Below are positions 1-12,756 of a DNA stretch of 64,000 nt, one piece after another (within the stretch, counting starts at the first letter, position 1; every line of letters starts with the position of its first letter). Location of the stretch: NCBI GenBank assembly GCA_001792895.1, contig MARA01000001.1:3162001-3226000 (forward strand), read 5' to 3'. A model generated the notes under the pieces. That model was not told where the DNA came from, ran no database searches, and worked only from the letters and a program-made list of their open reading frames with translations. Source of the stretch: Lentinus brumalis. Lineage: Eukaryota; Basidiomycota; Agaricomycetes; Polyporales; Polyporaceae. The translations under genes and the position numbers were made by a program.

Positions 1-2156
1 ACGAACAAGACGGACCAAAGCAAGCTTCAATCGCACCGACAAATTGGGCAGTTCCCAGGTACTGCTTCCCGAGCTCGGGCGCAACGAAACATCGACGTTG
101 CAGCTCGTTGCAGTCGACCTGCACCATGCGGCCAGCGACGTCATTCACGCTCAGTATGGCAAGCAGTATGGCGAGTCCTGATCCCGTCTCGGTGTTCCTG
201 GTCATCGTCGCCCTCACGACTGACATACCTGCGACATACGCGTTGAACTTGCAGATCGCAGCCGCTGTGCACCGTGCAATGCAGATGGCCGCCCTGATCC
301 GTGTGTGGCCAGGGTCCACCGTGACGATATCACCGACGACCGTGAGCCGCGCCGGATGTTCTGGTGCGTGTCGCGAGCCTCGTGGGGCGCATCCGCCTCC
401 ACGAGGCGTGGCTACGAAGCTCGCACGAATATTTCTCGCAGTATGCTCGCCTTCGCGCCGTGTTAGAACGTCTTCTATAGAGTCCGCAGGAGGCAGAAGC
501 GGCGCACTAACTGAAGAGGCGTGCGACGGTGCGTCCGCTCGGGCGGGAGTCTTGCCTCAGCGGTCCATCGACGTCCATCCTCGATGGGAAGTCGGCCCAC
601 GCGCCGTCTCACGCGATGCGTGCAGGGTCAGGCAGGGTCCTGGCGGCGTGTTGCGTGGTGGAGCGACGGGTGAAGAAAGGCCGGGTGTACGGGACATCCT
701 AGTGGACCGCGTCTGCACGCGGAAGACAACGTGAAGGGGAGAAGCTAGCAGGACGCTGGAGGCAGGGCGCAGGTCTCATATACACGCTCAAGCTCTTGCG
801 ATCTCTCGAGGCCAGTGCAGTGATTGACAGTACGATGGCATGGGCTCGACCAGCCAGCCTGATTGTGCCTCTTCCCTCTTGCTTCCTTTGCTCCAGTTGA
901 CCTTCTTGCCGCCGATTTGCACGTCAAATTACTATGCACGGACATGACGCGGACGAACACGGACTCACGACCCCTGGCAACATGTTCGATAAACCCATGC
1001 ATCGTGATGTCCCAGTCCAGAGCTTCCGGTAGATGCCTGGATCGCCGGTCAGATGGCGTGCACGCGACAAAGGGAACTGTGAGAATGAGTCAGTTCGAAG
1101 GCCAGGTGGCAGGTAGCGCAGAGAGTGTCGATGTGCCATCTAGAGACGGGAAGTCCCCAGTGTTACGTCGCTCATGCAGGGTCCTCTAGGTACGCAGATC
1201 ATCCTCAGAGCCAAGAAGTTTGCTCGGGGCCGACGCCGCCGGGTCGAGCATCAGCTGTCCGTGACCACGGATTCCCATCTGCCTTTGCTTCACCGTTCGG
1301 TGCAATGATCATCGAATATGGGGCACCCGGGGCTGACGTCCTTGGCCGCCGTTGGCATTGTTGCCGGCGTGGCTCTCGTGACCAAGAGGTGCCAGGCGTC
1401 CACAGTATGAACAACATGGACACAAGGTTGCCCCAGAGAGCCATGCATGCGGCAACCTGGTACTCGCATCAGCGGTGAGTTGTTCAAACTCAAATCGCCC
1501 GGCAACGTACAGTGGAGGTTGAACTTTTGTTCAGTTGCTTGACCGTGTGGACTTTGAGCTTGACTGTTGGGCAACAAGTTTGCGTCAATCGACCTGGAGG
1601 ATGCTGCGCCACGGGCTCAAGACCGGAGAACACCTTTAGTCGTGAGTTATTATTACGTCGTCGTGGTTCGTCGTTCGAACATCCTCCCATTACACTGCTA
1701 CTACTGATTAGCAAAAGGTACTCTGGGACGGCTTGTCATATCGTGCATGAAGCCCATAAACATACGTGCAACTTCGGATCAGGATACAGGATGAGAGTCG
1801 GAGAGAGGCTGAGGAGCCGAATGGAAGATATTTAGACACAGACTGAAAAGACGAACGAGACGGGAGACATACACACAGCGCTATGTGCACGACCCCCACG
1901 GTGCTGCCGCGCGTGTAAGGGCCAAGAATGGACCAGGAAAGGAAGAGATTTACGGACTGTCCGGTTGTGATGATGCGATACCAGAACATTGCGGTGGTGA
2001 TTCGGGTAGCTAACATGGAGACAAGGGAGGGGGGCATGTCATAGGGCTCGGTGGATTCGTGGGTTGTTCAGAAGGGAAGGAGACTGTTCTACAGTCTGTA
2101 TGACGAGCTAATCAGTATTACCGATGTCGCTTAGAACTAGAAACATACCCACAAGC
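1..2156. other. No gene recognised
   Basis: Several medium open frames exist on both strands, including a minus frame open across roughly the first 480 bases and a plus frame of about 200 codons over 108-734. None gives a family motif, a convincing start, or splice-joined neighbours. The right end probably holds the 3' UTR of the Ser-rich gene that ends at 2157. A gene cut by the window edge cannot be excluded. Confidence 0.4.
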
Positions 2157-5100
2157 TCATCTCTGGAAGACCTCGGTGATAGTGCGGCGCCGCTCCTTAC
2201 GGGCAGCGGAGTACGACACCGTCGTGGCGAGACTCCTCCGCACCGCGTCGAGAGGACGCTCTTCGCCACGGCTGCTCTCTAAGGATGCTCTCGGACGCGC
2301 GCTAATTGTCCTCGGACGAGTCTCTCGCTCCGATTCGGACCCAGACTGAGAAGAAATAGGTACTGCAGCACGGGACGACACATCAGCAAACGCGGAACTC
2401 AAAGACACTTTTCGACTCTTCGCACCCCTCTCATGCTGCTGTTGAATGCCAGACAGAGTCGACGACACTGATGTAGTCGTTGGACGCGAAAAGGTGACGC
2501 CGTTAGTCCGAGAGGAGCTGTTTGATTCGCTCCGTAGCAATGGGAAAGGAGCCGTCGTACTTTCGGGAGACATCACCGTGGCCGTCGTGACCGCAGTGGT
2601 AGGATTCGACGGTTTGATGGACGGCGTGAAAGGCGACGGCTCGGGACGAATTGTGATGTTGGAGCTAGCTGAGATCTTCCGCCTGCTCATCTTGTCTGCG
2701 GCAGCGTTCGCTTGGGTTATGAGCGACTCGGACGGAAGAGTGGAGAGGGATGGCGGGACAGAGACAGGAAGAGACCGGCGCTCTGGGAAGGAAAGATGCG
2801 CTGTTCTCGAGATCGGGGTCGGAGAAGGGTCGTAGTCGCCCGCGTGGAGGTCCTCTGTGCTGTACGATGCGAAGTTGTGCTCTGGACGGTCCCGCGGCGC
2901 ATAGAGGCGGCGGGCGACCGACGTAGACCCCGATATGGGCGCCGACTGTCGAACAGTAGCGGGAGTGCCGTCGTTCCCGTCATTTACGCTCCGCCCCTCG
3001 CTGCTGGAGGTGCCCGTTGAACTGCGCACGTGGCTGCCGTTCATGGATGATGGTGGACGGGATCGCGAGGTGCTGTTTCTCTCCAGACTCGAGAGCGCCG
3101 ACAGCCTGACGGTCTCTCTTCCTGGTTCCCAGCTCCGCCTGGCCTCCCTGCTCTGTCGTCCGTCTGCATCGCGTGCACTGATTGGAGAGATATCAGGGGT
3201 CATCCGCCGCGCAACCTCCTCATCCAAGCTGTGCGTCCGGAAATGCTGATTTCCGGAGGTGACGTCGCGGAGGATCTTCCCAACCCCGAGAAGGAAGCCT
3301 GTCATGTTCCGCACAACCTCATCGCTGACTCTGAGATTCTCCCGATGGTCCGCGCCCACCTCCCTCCACAGCTCCGGCAGGTCAACGCCGCCTCTGGAGT
3401 CGGCGAGTTCAGCGTCGATCTGTGCCTCCAATGCCCTGTTCGTCCCATCCTTCAGCATGGCGTTCAACTTATCCAGCGCGTGCACCAGGTGTTGGGCACT
3501 CTGAAAGACCTCGGGAATCGTCGTGGTCGTGGTCTGACCCATCGGTGGTAGGCGCGAAAGGTGAGACTCAAAGACGGAAAGCGACTCAAGCATCAACCTT
3601 CGATGGTCGGAACCGGACTCTCGAACACCGCTCTGTGCAGTGGACGATCGAACGGTACTGAACGGAGAGGATCTGTCGAGAGTAGACAGACGCCGCACAT
3701 CTTCCAGGTGCCTGTCCGGAAGAGTGTAGGTGGACCTATAGGAGCGCAGCGCAGGAGGCGCTGTTCGGGGCGCATCATCATGGTGTAGAGCGGCCATTGA
3801 TGTGCCAGGACGAGACACGGTCCCACTCGTTGGTCTCGACCTGTGACCAGAGTTGATGGGGGTCTTGGGATTGAAAGGTGGTCCAGCTGCTTCGCTCAAT
3901 CGGCTCCTGCCCTCGTCTATGCCGTCAAAACTCGAGTCCATCTCGGACGCCAAGACAGAAGTCGTTCCCGTCGATCGTGTGCGCCGCTGCGGTACCGGCG
4001 CGTGCAACTGGCCGTTTTCAGAAGTGAATACGTCTTCGTCCTTCCTTTTGGTGAGACCTGCAGCTCTGAGTCCCTCGCCGAGCAAACTCCGTCTTCCGGC
4101 GGTCCCTGATGGACCTTCGGAGCTGCCGCTGCGGTGACCTTGGCGCCTGCCCGGGCTCTCGGATGACTCCTCAGGAAGTTGTCTAGAGGGAGAGGACAAG
4201 TCTGCCGACCACCGCATCTGGTGGTGTGTCCGCGTTAACTCGCGCTCGCGCACTGTGGAGTATCGTGACTGTCCCAGTCGTCGAGGCGAACCGGGAGGAT
4301 CTGAAGTCGAGATCCGGTGTTTCCGCGGAGAGGGTGACGCTCGCCCCAGTTCAGCGCGACTAGACAGCCGATGAGGGGTGGCCGGCTCGACATTGGGTGG
4401 CTGCATACATCTTCATTGGACGATGACCCTGGAACTCATCAATGTATGCGCACCTTAGCGTCAGAGGTTTTCCTGTCCCTGAACTCGCGAGGCAAGGGCT
4501 GCCTGCCATTCTTCCCAGCACTCCCTGTAGGGCTTCTCCTAGACGACGCCACTGCAGCTAGAGCAGCAGCCGTGACATCTTCGTCATCCGAACGGCCGTA
4601 CGCGTCATCCACCGACGGAGTCATGGAGACACGCTTGCTACGAGGCGACGCTTGCGCCTTCTCGCGGGATGTCCGCACTTTGCCTGGAGAAGCGGGTGCA
4701 GAGATACGGCGCTGTCGTACCGCGCCCTGAGGTTCGGGAAACGGTGCGGTAGGGGGTGGTGTAGATCTGCCATCGGAAGAAGGAGAATACTGCGAATGAC
4801 GGCAGCTCTCCCGCTCCGTCTCGGATCCAGAGAGCTGAGGTTCGCGCCGTCGACCAATGCTAGAGGAAGTTGCAACAGACGGAGGCCGGTTCTGAGACGA
4901 TGAGAGGCGAGAGGAAGATGTGGCAGACGACGAAGAAGAACCGGCTGTCGGGGGCGAAAGTGGTGACCGCGAATAATTTGAAGGAACAGGCGAACCCAAA
5001 CGCGAGATTGAAGAAAGTTTGTCCAGCACCTAAGTATACATGCGCCATGTGTCCAGGGCCAATTACGGCGAAAGGGGACGGTCGGAAGGATGATTGTATG

Positions 5101-5978
5101 CAGCATCAACAAGGGAACAGGTCAATTGAACATCATCGGTAGGATAGGCCAGAATATGCGCAGCGAGTGGAGTTGATAGTACGCGGTATCAAGAAGATAA
5201 CAGGTATAACAGGGCGAATCGAAGTCATCGGTAACAGATGAGGTCAATATATGCGCATCGCCGATGATTTGAGCACGTACCATACGATTCCTCTGTGTCA
5301 GGCTCTTGACTCGCTGGAGCGCGGCCTGATTATCTGGCGCGTCCTTGGGGAACGACCGTCTCCGGTCGGCAGACAGCCGCGCCGTGTGATCCTCGTCGTT
5401 CTCGTTCTCGTCCGCGTCCTCGTCGTCTTCTGTTATAGATGACCTCTTCTTGCTGTAGCCAGATGACCTGTCACTGACGCCGCCAGACATGCTGGAGTTG
5501 GACTTGGAGCTAGGCGTTCGGTGACGGATACTGCCGGCGTTAGTACTGCCTTCGCCGACGCTTCCGCTCCCCGTCGAGTTGGTAGCCGGAGGAGACGGAA
5601 GACCAGACGATGTGCCAGGGCTGGGAGGTTCAGGTAGATCAGGAAGAGCAGGGGGCGTTGAACCAGCAGACCCAATGAAAATTGCCGACAAAGGACGAGA
5701 CTTGGAGGCCTGCAGAGGGCGAGAGGTCATCGGACGAAGCTGGGCAGACAGATGGTCATGAGAAACGACGGGCGGACTGAACGAAGGACGAGAGCGAGCG
5801 CGCCGTCGGCGTCGCAGACGGCGGCGGTGATGAAGGCGGGAGACAAGGTGCGTACCGTGGGCGCCACCATCATCCTCGCTGATACCTCGTTTCCATGCCC
5901 GCGCTCAGCGTCGAGATCGACGTCGACGACTTCCGCCGCCTTATAGTCCCCATATTCTGTTCTAGCTCCCCTCGACAT
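2157..5978 (-). CDS. Ser-rich protein of unknown function (1133 aa)
   Basis: Four exons join in phase 0: 5978-5856, 5739-5281, 5029-4454 and 4400-2157. The junctions read through cleanly, for example NRM|VLDKLSS and SDAK|PPNVEP. The product is dominated by Ser/Pro/Arg low-complexity sequence with an acidic patch (EDDEDADENENDEDH) near residue 120. A stretch that looks like a short coiled coil, around QAALQRVKSLTQRNR, crosses the exon 2/3 border. A helical, non-repetitive region lies near residues 650-770 (FESHLSRLP, LDKLNAMLKDG, GFLLGVGKILRDV). That region is the only part that looks like a folded domain. There is no signal peptide or membrane segment. I do not recognise the family. The overall look is of a basidiomycete cytoskeletal, polarity or septation scaffold, but that is inference. 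The start at 5978 is the first Met that splices in frame. Confidence 0.7.
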
Positions 5979-7074
5979 GGCTTCCGTTGCTCAGGCGCAC
6001 TCCCTTCTGTCTCCGAGTGTTCCATATCCGACTGCAACCCCTCTGCCGCCACGAACGCTCAACCAGCTCAATCCGCGCGTTTCGTCTCTCATGGCTGTCA
6101 AACGTGATCATATATATGCGCTGTCTGCGCATCGTCCCTGCGGCTTGAAACTTGATAGTGGTCCGGTCCAGCGTCAACTCATACGGACGGTGCGGTTCTT
6201 TACGTGTCTCGACTTTGTGTTCCGAGTCGGCCACCTAGCCGGGGCAAGAAGTACGTCTCGATAGCCTTTCCCCATTCGAAGGTCATCCATATTGCTGTCA
6301 GTCGTGCAGTTTGGGGGGATTGCAAGGTAAGTATCTCCCATTCCGGCATGGCAGGGAGACGTACTGCTCGATCTCGCGCATGATGCATGAACATCATGCA
6401 CGAGGAACGGCAGACAGTTTAAACAAAGCTAGCACCCGGATGCTCTCGTAGTCCAACAGCAGAGTCGTGCGACAGGGCTGCGCTTGACGTCAAACGCAGA
6501 AACTATCTGCAGTCATTCCAAGAGTGCCGCACCTATGTCTGTGAGTGACAATCAGCGAACGACTCTTGGTTACCTGGTACTCAAGTGCGCAGGCGTTGCG
6601 CGCTGCCAAACAGGTACTGGACGGCTTAGAGAACTGACAGTCCAGTGGTTGCACCATTCTACTGCTCGAAGTGCTGTCGAGCTTGCGATCACCGATGTCG
6701 TCGGGTCTCGGACGACAGAAAAGTGGGCTAGGGCTCGGAGTGGGAGCGATGACCTGACTTACTGTGATTCGCATTGTGAGTTGGGGATGAGCTAGCGGCG
6801 CCCACTGGTCCGGTCGTCCGGCACGTCTGTTAACAGTCTCATCTCAAATGGCTTCTCTCCCAGGGAGGTAAGTCCGACCGCAAGGCGTTTGCCTCGCGTA
6901 GTCTTCCGCCCGTATTACTTCGGACAGCCGTTATGATCCAGACGGTCTCGCAGGGGCTGACACAAAGGTCGAATGTATACAAAATGCATAAAAGGCGGTC
7001 TCCTGCCCTCCTGGGGCTCACTTCAGCATCCGCACTCGCAACTACTTTACCTCCACCGATCTTACACAGTCAGA
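5979..7074. other. Divergent promoter region
   Basis: About 1.1 kb lies between the start of the minus-strand Ser-rich gene and the start of the plus-strand phosphatase gene. Only short frames are present and nothing resembles a conserved protein. It presumably carries both promoters. Confidence 0.5.
6986..6996 (+). promoter_or_regulatory. TATA-like element of the phosphatase gene
   Basis: The sequence GCATAAAAGG lies about 80 bases upstream of the ATG at 7075, a usual distance in fungi. It is a motif match only. Confidence 0.35.
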
Positions 7075-8230
7075 ATGACGAGCCATACCCCTGTTCAGAA
7101 CCTCCCGGCGATGTTCACCGCAGATGCGGTCCTCTTTGACATGGTACGAACTACCCATAACCTTTCACACGTGGATGTGGCTGACTTACATGCAACTCAG
7201 GACGGCACTCTCACCGACTCCATTGCTGCCGTCGAGGCTGCATGGGGTAAGGTTGCCAAGGACATCGGGCAGGACCCGGCCTTCGTGATCGCTGCCACTC
7301 ACGGCAAGCGCGCGGTCGACAACCTTGCGCAGTTCAAGCCTCTCATCAAGGCCCACGAGATGGAGGACGAGGTTCAATCGTTCGAGGAGTCCATCCTCTT
7401 CTTCGCCGACGTATATAATCAGCACGGTCCCGGATCCCGCGATCTCTCGCTGCTCTCCTCCGAGAGCACCACTCCTGCTCTCTCGGCCGGCAGGTCGTCT
7501 GCCTCGAGCTCGTCTGGCTCGTCCTCTTCCGAAGGCTACAATGCCCCCAGCACCAGACGCCCTTCGTCGTTCGTCCGCCGTGTCAGCAACAGGCTCGCGC
7601 TCCTCAGTCGCGAAGGCGCCTGCTACGAGGACGAGGACGTCTTCAAGGAGGAGGACGAGGTCTTCGAAGACCTGAACGATAAGCTCGTCAAGCGTCATGT
7701 GCTCGAGGCGTGGCAGACCGAGGCTGCTGTCGTCGACCGCTCTGTCCGCATCCTCCCCGGCGTGAAGCAGCTCATGGACTCGATTCCGGAAGGTCGTTAC
7801 GCCGTCGCGACGTCTGGTGCCAAGACCTACGGTGAGCTCAGTTCTGTCTGGAGGTCTTCCTTGATCACCCCGCTCACAAGACACTCCTACAGCTTACGGG
7901 TGCATGAACCGCGTCGGTATCACCCCTCCGAAGGTGACGATCACTGCTTGCGACAAGCGTCTCAAGGCCGGAAAGCCCGCCCCCGACCCGTTCCTACTCG
8001 CTGCCTCGGAGCTCGGCTTTGACGCGAAGCGCTGCGTCGTCTTCGAGGACTCGCCTTCTGGCATCAAGGCGGGTGTCGCCTCTGGAGCGACTGTCATCGC
8101 CGTCTGCACAAGCCACGAGCGTTCGAAGATCGAGAACTGCGGCGCTCACTTCATCGTCGACACGATGGAGCAGGTCCGAATCATCCCTCAGGGTGACCAT
8201 CTCAAGTTCGTCATTGCGGAGAAGCAGTAG
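7075..8230 (+). CDS. HAD phosphatase, glycerol-3-phosphatase/2-deoxyglucose-6-P phosphatase-like
   Basis: Three exons: 7075-7143, 7201-7831 and 7893-8230 (345 aa). The first intron splits HAD motif I (VLFDM|DGTLTDS). Motif II is VATSGAK, motif III is the Lys in KAGKPAPDPF, and motif IV is VVFEDSPSGIKAG. The arrangement, including the HGKRAVDNLAQFKP cap region, matches yeast Gpp1/Gpp2 and DOG phosphatases: Mg-dependent cytosolic enzymes that hydrolyse small phosphosugars or glycerol phosphate, used in osmo-adaptation and glycerol metabolism. The protein is about 95 residues longer than Gpp1. The excess is a Ser-rich stretch followed by an acidic one, around residues 110-190, inside the cap domain and continuous within exon 2. 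The substrate cannot be fixed from sequence. Confidence 0.88.
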
Positions 8231-11200
8231 GCGGTTTTATGGACATTCTGGCCCTTCCGCACCTGCCCTGGCGGCACTCGATACCATCTGTAATAATCAG
8301 TCTATACCATGCGAGAGTCCATTCAAATCTGCTTGTTCCCAATCCCGTTCGATGCCGTCCTGACATGCGAGGCTCGGCGCGCAGTGACCGTTGGCATATC
8401 GCACACCCGCCGAATGTCGTACAATGTATGCCCACTGCCGCAGCGCCGCCCCATGCATCCGTACTTCCCATCTAACCCGCTTTCAACCGTCACACGCAGT
8501 CGGCCCTGAACGTCTTGCAAAGCTGTAGTCAACCCTACATAATAGCATCTCTCACCGGAAGACCGCGGTCGTCATGAGAGAGCTCGAGTCGAATTCAATG
8601 ACGATCGTCTCTCCCGGCCAACGTCACGAACGACTGAACTGCTCACTGCTGGGTAGGTAGCTGCAATACTACGAGAACGCTCGTCTCAACCGACTCGGTC
8701 CCTATTCGTTCGCACTCTAACGACTTTACACCGATAGAGCATCCGTCCTACCAGTCGACTACTAACGTCCCGAACAGAATAACACGGTCTTGACATCAAT
8801 GCCCTCGGGCCTCGTCGAGTCTACGTCAACTGGATATACTTGATCGCGCCCGAAGCTACTTAATAGTAGTAGTCTATCGATCAGGCGGTCGCTTGGGCAG
8901 CGTGGTCTCGAACTGATGCGTAATCATGCCCACAAGCAGACAAAGCGGAGTGTTGAAACAAAGCCCGACCGTCGGTGATGACCTTCCGGGCCAGGCAGTA
9001 CCATAACTAAGCATAACTATCGCTGAGATTCACAATGTCGCCGGGATCTCGAGCGGAGGTTGGGTGCAGTGCTTAATCCCGTATTGCGAGAAACTTCTGT
9101 AATTCCCGCCAAGCCGCGTACGATCTGTAATCAGGCGTGTCCGCTGTGGGTCCACACAACTGGAAAGCCGGTCAGAACCCTGTGCATTGGCTCGTGCATC
9201 CAGTATGAACGGTCGCTCACCTCTCGGCAACGACGACTGCGACATGCACTTGATGCACCGTCGCATGAGTAGTAATGATCTGGCCACCGCCGAAGCATAT
9301 CTTCAAATCTTGCGCTGCTATCATCAAATCACGTCCTCGTCCAGCGCGTGGCGATGTACAGTCGAGCCATGCCGGCACGAGCGCCCTGTCCATCCTTCTC
9401 TTGCCCTCCGCTCCCACACGCCCCCGGGATGAGGAGACAGGGCGGGGAAATGACAAAAATACACCGACGCAAGCCCTCGCACGGGAGGCTTGCACCCCCC
9501 ATGACCTCGCGGAGGCAGAGCCAAACGGCAGTGGCGACGTTCATGGCGGTCTTCTGGGTCTGAATATTGAATGTCGTGCCGGACGCCAAGTCTCAGATGG
9601 CGCGGCCATGGGATGACGGCGCACCGGTGAGACTTCTGGTAGATTGGAGATCTTCGCCACTGGGTGCAGATGACATCCTACGACATCTCCCCGCGTCTTC
9701 AGAGGTTACAGTGGTATGAATTCCTGGTACGCCTTGCTGGGCTGACCTACAACGGGCCGAAACCACCACCGGCACCAAGCATCCTCCGTGGCCAGCCTTT
9801 CTCGGTCGTGCTTATCCGTCAAAGCAGGCGTCGATGCCACCATATGTGCTTGGAAAGTGGATACGAGCTTCCGGGCGAGGAGGTAGTCGACCAGACCGGC
9901 AATACCCCGCGTGCAGGTACGCACCTTCTCGGCAATCCATTTATCCCGCGGGGTTGGGAGTTAGCGGCTCGTCCACGCACGGGCTGAAGCTTGAGTCTAT
10001 TTGAACGCCTCGCGCGCAATGCGCACAGAGAACCAATCGATCCGCGGTATGGACATGCAGCGGCCGTCGTGTCTGTCATCTACATGGCAGGACTTCTGCG
10101 GTTTAGACTCGGTACCTCCGCTCGTACGAAGGCACGCCCCGGGGACACCGGCACGACGTCGTCTAAATGACACTGGGCTTACACCCATGAGGCTCTCGGG
10201 TTCCTGGGTTCTGCACCATGAAGTCATGAGCGGGCTTCTGACAATAAACGCAACATGAGGAAGGAGCACCTGCATTTCCCCGCGTTGTACCGCTGGATGA
10301 GATCCGCCCCGAATGATTCGATCTTCGCATGGGGAGTTCCCATATTCCACCGACCCTGCGTAGGCATGTGTCCGTCGAGCTCGCGAGACTGGGCCACCAA
10401 ACCCCGGGGAGTTGGCTGGTGACCACCTGGACATTTGGAGAACAGTCTGGAAGAAAGCAGTCACAGCAGCACAAGCGCAAGCGAAGAGAGTGCAAGATCT
10501 GACATACGTGCGCGGAATCTGTCCCGGATTGATGATTAAATGTCCAGACTGGCGTCCTCGAGCACTGCGCTGTAGGAGTTAGCCTTAGGTTCGGTCCGAG
10601 CGCGAAAGCAACCTATCAGTAACATCGGGATGCAACAAGTGTGAATGCAAGTGGAGAAGCCAACTCCCAAAAGTCGACGAAAGACGCACCTTGGTCCGGT
10701 GACAGCGTCAGACGTCGCTATTACATGGTTCGGCGGGCAAGCGCTGTCTCGGGTTGTTGGGGCAGTCACCAGTGACATCGCTCGCATTCTGCGTTGTCAA
10801 GAGAACAGGTCAACAACCAGGTTCGTAATGGAAGCCGACGGTAGAGAGCGGTGGGGTATAGAACAATGGAAAGGGGTTATAGGTATTATGATACACGTCG
10901 CAAAAGGGGGGGGGGGGTTGACAAGGCAAGCAAGTGATCGGGGAGCAGGTGTACCGAAGCTTGTGCATGTACACGAGCAATGGCGGGGTTTTCTATGGGC
11001 ATCAACAAGAGCATTTGCAAGCAGTAACGATAGCAAGAGGACACAGACACAGAGATCAAGGACGGCACCATACCGGCCCTGTATATACTAAATACTGGAA
11101 ACCCACAAACGAACATCCTTCCGAGTCAGAACGGTTCCATAGTGATCGGGGACTTGGCGCATGCCCTTAGGCAAGGGCAGCGCATGCAGTCCACGGGAGG

Positions 11201-11286
11201 CAGTACGGCACCCGCACCAGCACGGGCGCATACAGCCGCATGGTCACTACGGGTGGCGAGACGAACAAGTGCCGAATCTGAGGCGA
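8231..11286. other. Gene-poor 3-kb interval
   Basis: No frame here carries a recognisable domain or spliceable exon chain on either strand. The interval lies between the 3' end of the phosphatase gene and the 3' end of the PAS gene. It holds a G12 tract and scattered short frames, the longest about 150 codons. No terminal repeats or transposase remnants were seen by eye. Confidence 0.5.
10906..10917 (+). repeat. G12 homopolymer tract
   Basis: An uninterrupted run of 12 G, preceded by AAAA, lies in intergenic DNA. It is the longest mononucleotide run I noticed in the window. Confidence 0.9.
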
Positions 11287-12756
11287 TTACGTCGATGACG
11301 GACGAAGGATAACCATCAGCCCGTCCGAATGGGCCGAGAATATCGCATCGACAATGCGCTCCTCGTCCGCCCGCGTCCGACCGCCACCACGAGAGTCCCG
11401 GTCTCGGTAGCGGTCACGCTCGCGCTCGCGATCGCGGTGGCCCGCTCCAGGTCCCCCAGATGATGAGTGGTGGTATGGAGGCCGTGCATCGCGCGCACGG
11501 GATTGCTGGTGCGAGTCCGTCGAGTGTGTGTTTGTTCCACTTCGGTGGCGCGAGGGCACAGGGTCTGGGGGCCGAATGCTGTTGGCGTAACAAGGCGTCA
11601 ACGCAACGTCGGGTGCACAAGGAGCAACCGCATAGGCGAAGCGAAGGAGTGCAGAGAAGGCAAGGCGTACCTCGAGTCGCGCCCACGCACGAGTAGGGTG
11701 AACTTGCCGAACCCGAACCCGCCGTCGCTCGGTTGGCCGCGCTCATTCACACCCCACGACTTGATCACGTCGATCCAGCTACGGACGAGATCTTCGTCCT
11801 TGCGCGAGACGAAGTCGAAGAAGCTCCGGCCCATGCATGTCGTGGTGGACATTAAACTGTCGTTTGAACAGTAGAGGATCCCACAATTGACACTGAAGCG
11901 GTCGAGGATGAGCGCCGTCCGCACCGACATTTCGGGGAGCGGGTCGAAGGAGATAGCTTTGGCGCGTGTGTCGCGTCTTCGACCGTGGTCGGGACTCACT
12001 GATCGTGAAGGAGCAATGTTGCACGGCGGCATCGGGTTTGGATCGTTCCATCGCTACCGTGAGGAGTGTGGTTAGATTCGACGCAGTGGTAAATCATAAG
12101 GCCACGTACCCTGAACTCGAGATCTTTAGCAGTCGGGGTTATGATCTTAACCTCCTGGGCGGTTGATGCATTATGCATTGCCTTTGGCCCCGGGGCGGCG
12201 AAGGACACGCTTCCAACTAGAACGTTTTGACATACGGTCCGCGACTGTCAACGGACGGATGGAATCAACGGCGAGCGTCAGGTAAGATAAGGTCCAACCT
12301 ACAATGCCGCAGAGGATATAGCCCCTGTACGGGTCTTTGTGCTTCATGCGTAGGTACGCAAGCACGGCAGCTTGATCTGCAGATATTGTGGTGTAATGCA
12401 GCTCTTTGACTTCGGAGAACTCGTCCGGATGGACGAGGAGAAGGGACGACGTTCCGATCAACTCATGAGGTTCATAGCCTGATCAGGTTTAGTGAGCACT
12501 CGTACACAACAGGTCTAGGTTCAAGATCATACCAAGAAGGTCATAGACAGATTCTGAACAATAGACCCAGTTTGCCTGTGGCGCAGAGACGGGCGGTGAG
12601 GGACGAGTAGATGGGCGTCATAAGAGGCGCGCTCACGTCTTCGGTGAAGTCAACGATGCCAACTGAAGGACAGAAGGCATGGATGTCAGACTGAGGATAT
12701 GAAAGAAGGCAACAGACGGGCGTACTGAAGGACACACAAGCCGGAGAAGAGTCCAT
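11287..12756 (-). CDS. PAS-domain protein (361 aa)
   Basis: Seven exons: 12756-12726, 12662-12637, 12575-12533, 12478-12303, 12244-12110, 12053-11671 and 11578-11287, with all phases consistent. Residues ~8-110 form a PAS fold (SFIGIVDFTED, NWVYCSESVYDLLGYEP, LVHPDEFSEVKELHY, KHKDPYRGYILC, NVLVGSVSFAAPGPK). A second PAS-like stretch follows at ~170-250 (ALILDRFSVNCGILYCSND, GRSFFDFVSRKDEDLVRSW). The C-terminus has an Arg/Asp/Glu repeat (RDRERERDRYRDRD) and ends in ERIVDAIFSAHSDG. PAS domains sense ligands, light or redox state or mediate dimerisation. No zinc finger, kinase or LOV flavin-binding Cys motif is seen, so it is not a standard white-collar protein. Three of the first four exons are 26-43 nt long. 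It is divergent from TRM61 with a 735-base gap. Confidence 0.82.

Noticed and set aside
1..734. Possible truncated gene at the left edge, on either strand
   Set aside because: Both strands have long open frames, no family signature was seen and a decision needs the sequence to the left.
12001..12045. 43-nt intron inside PAS exon 6, suggested by a GTGAGT site
   Set aside because: Reading through keeps frame and gives a plausible linker, and the splice would be very short.
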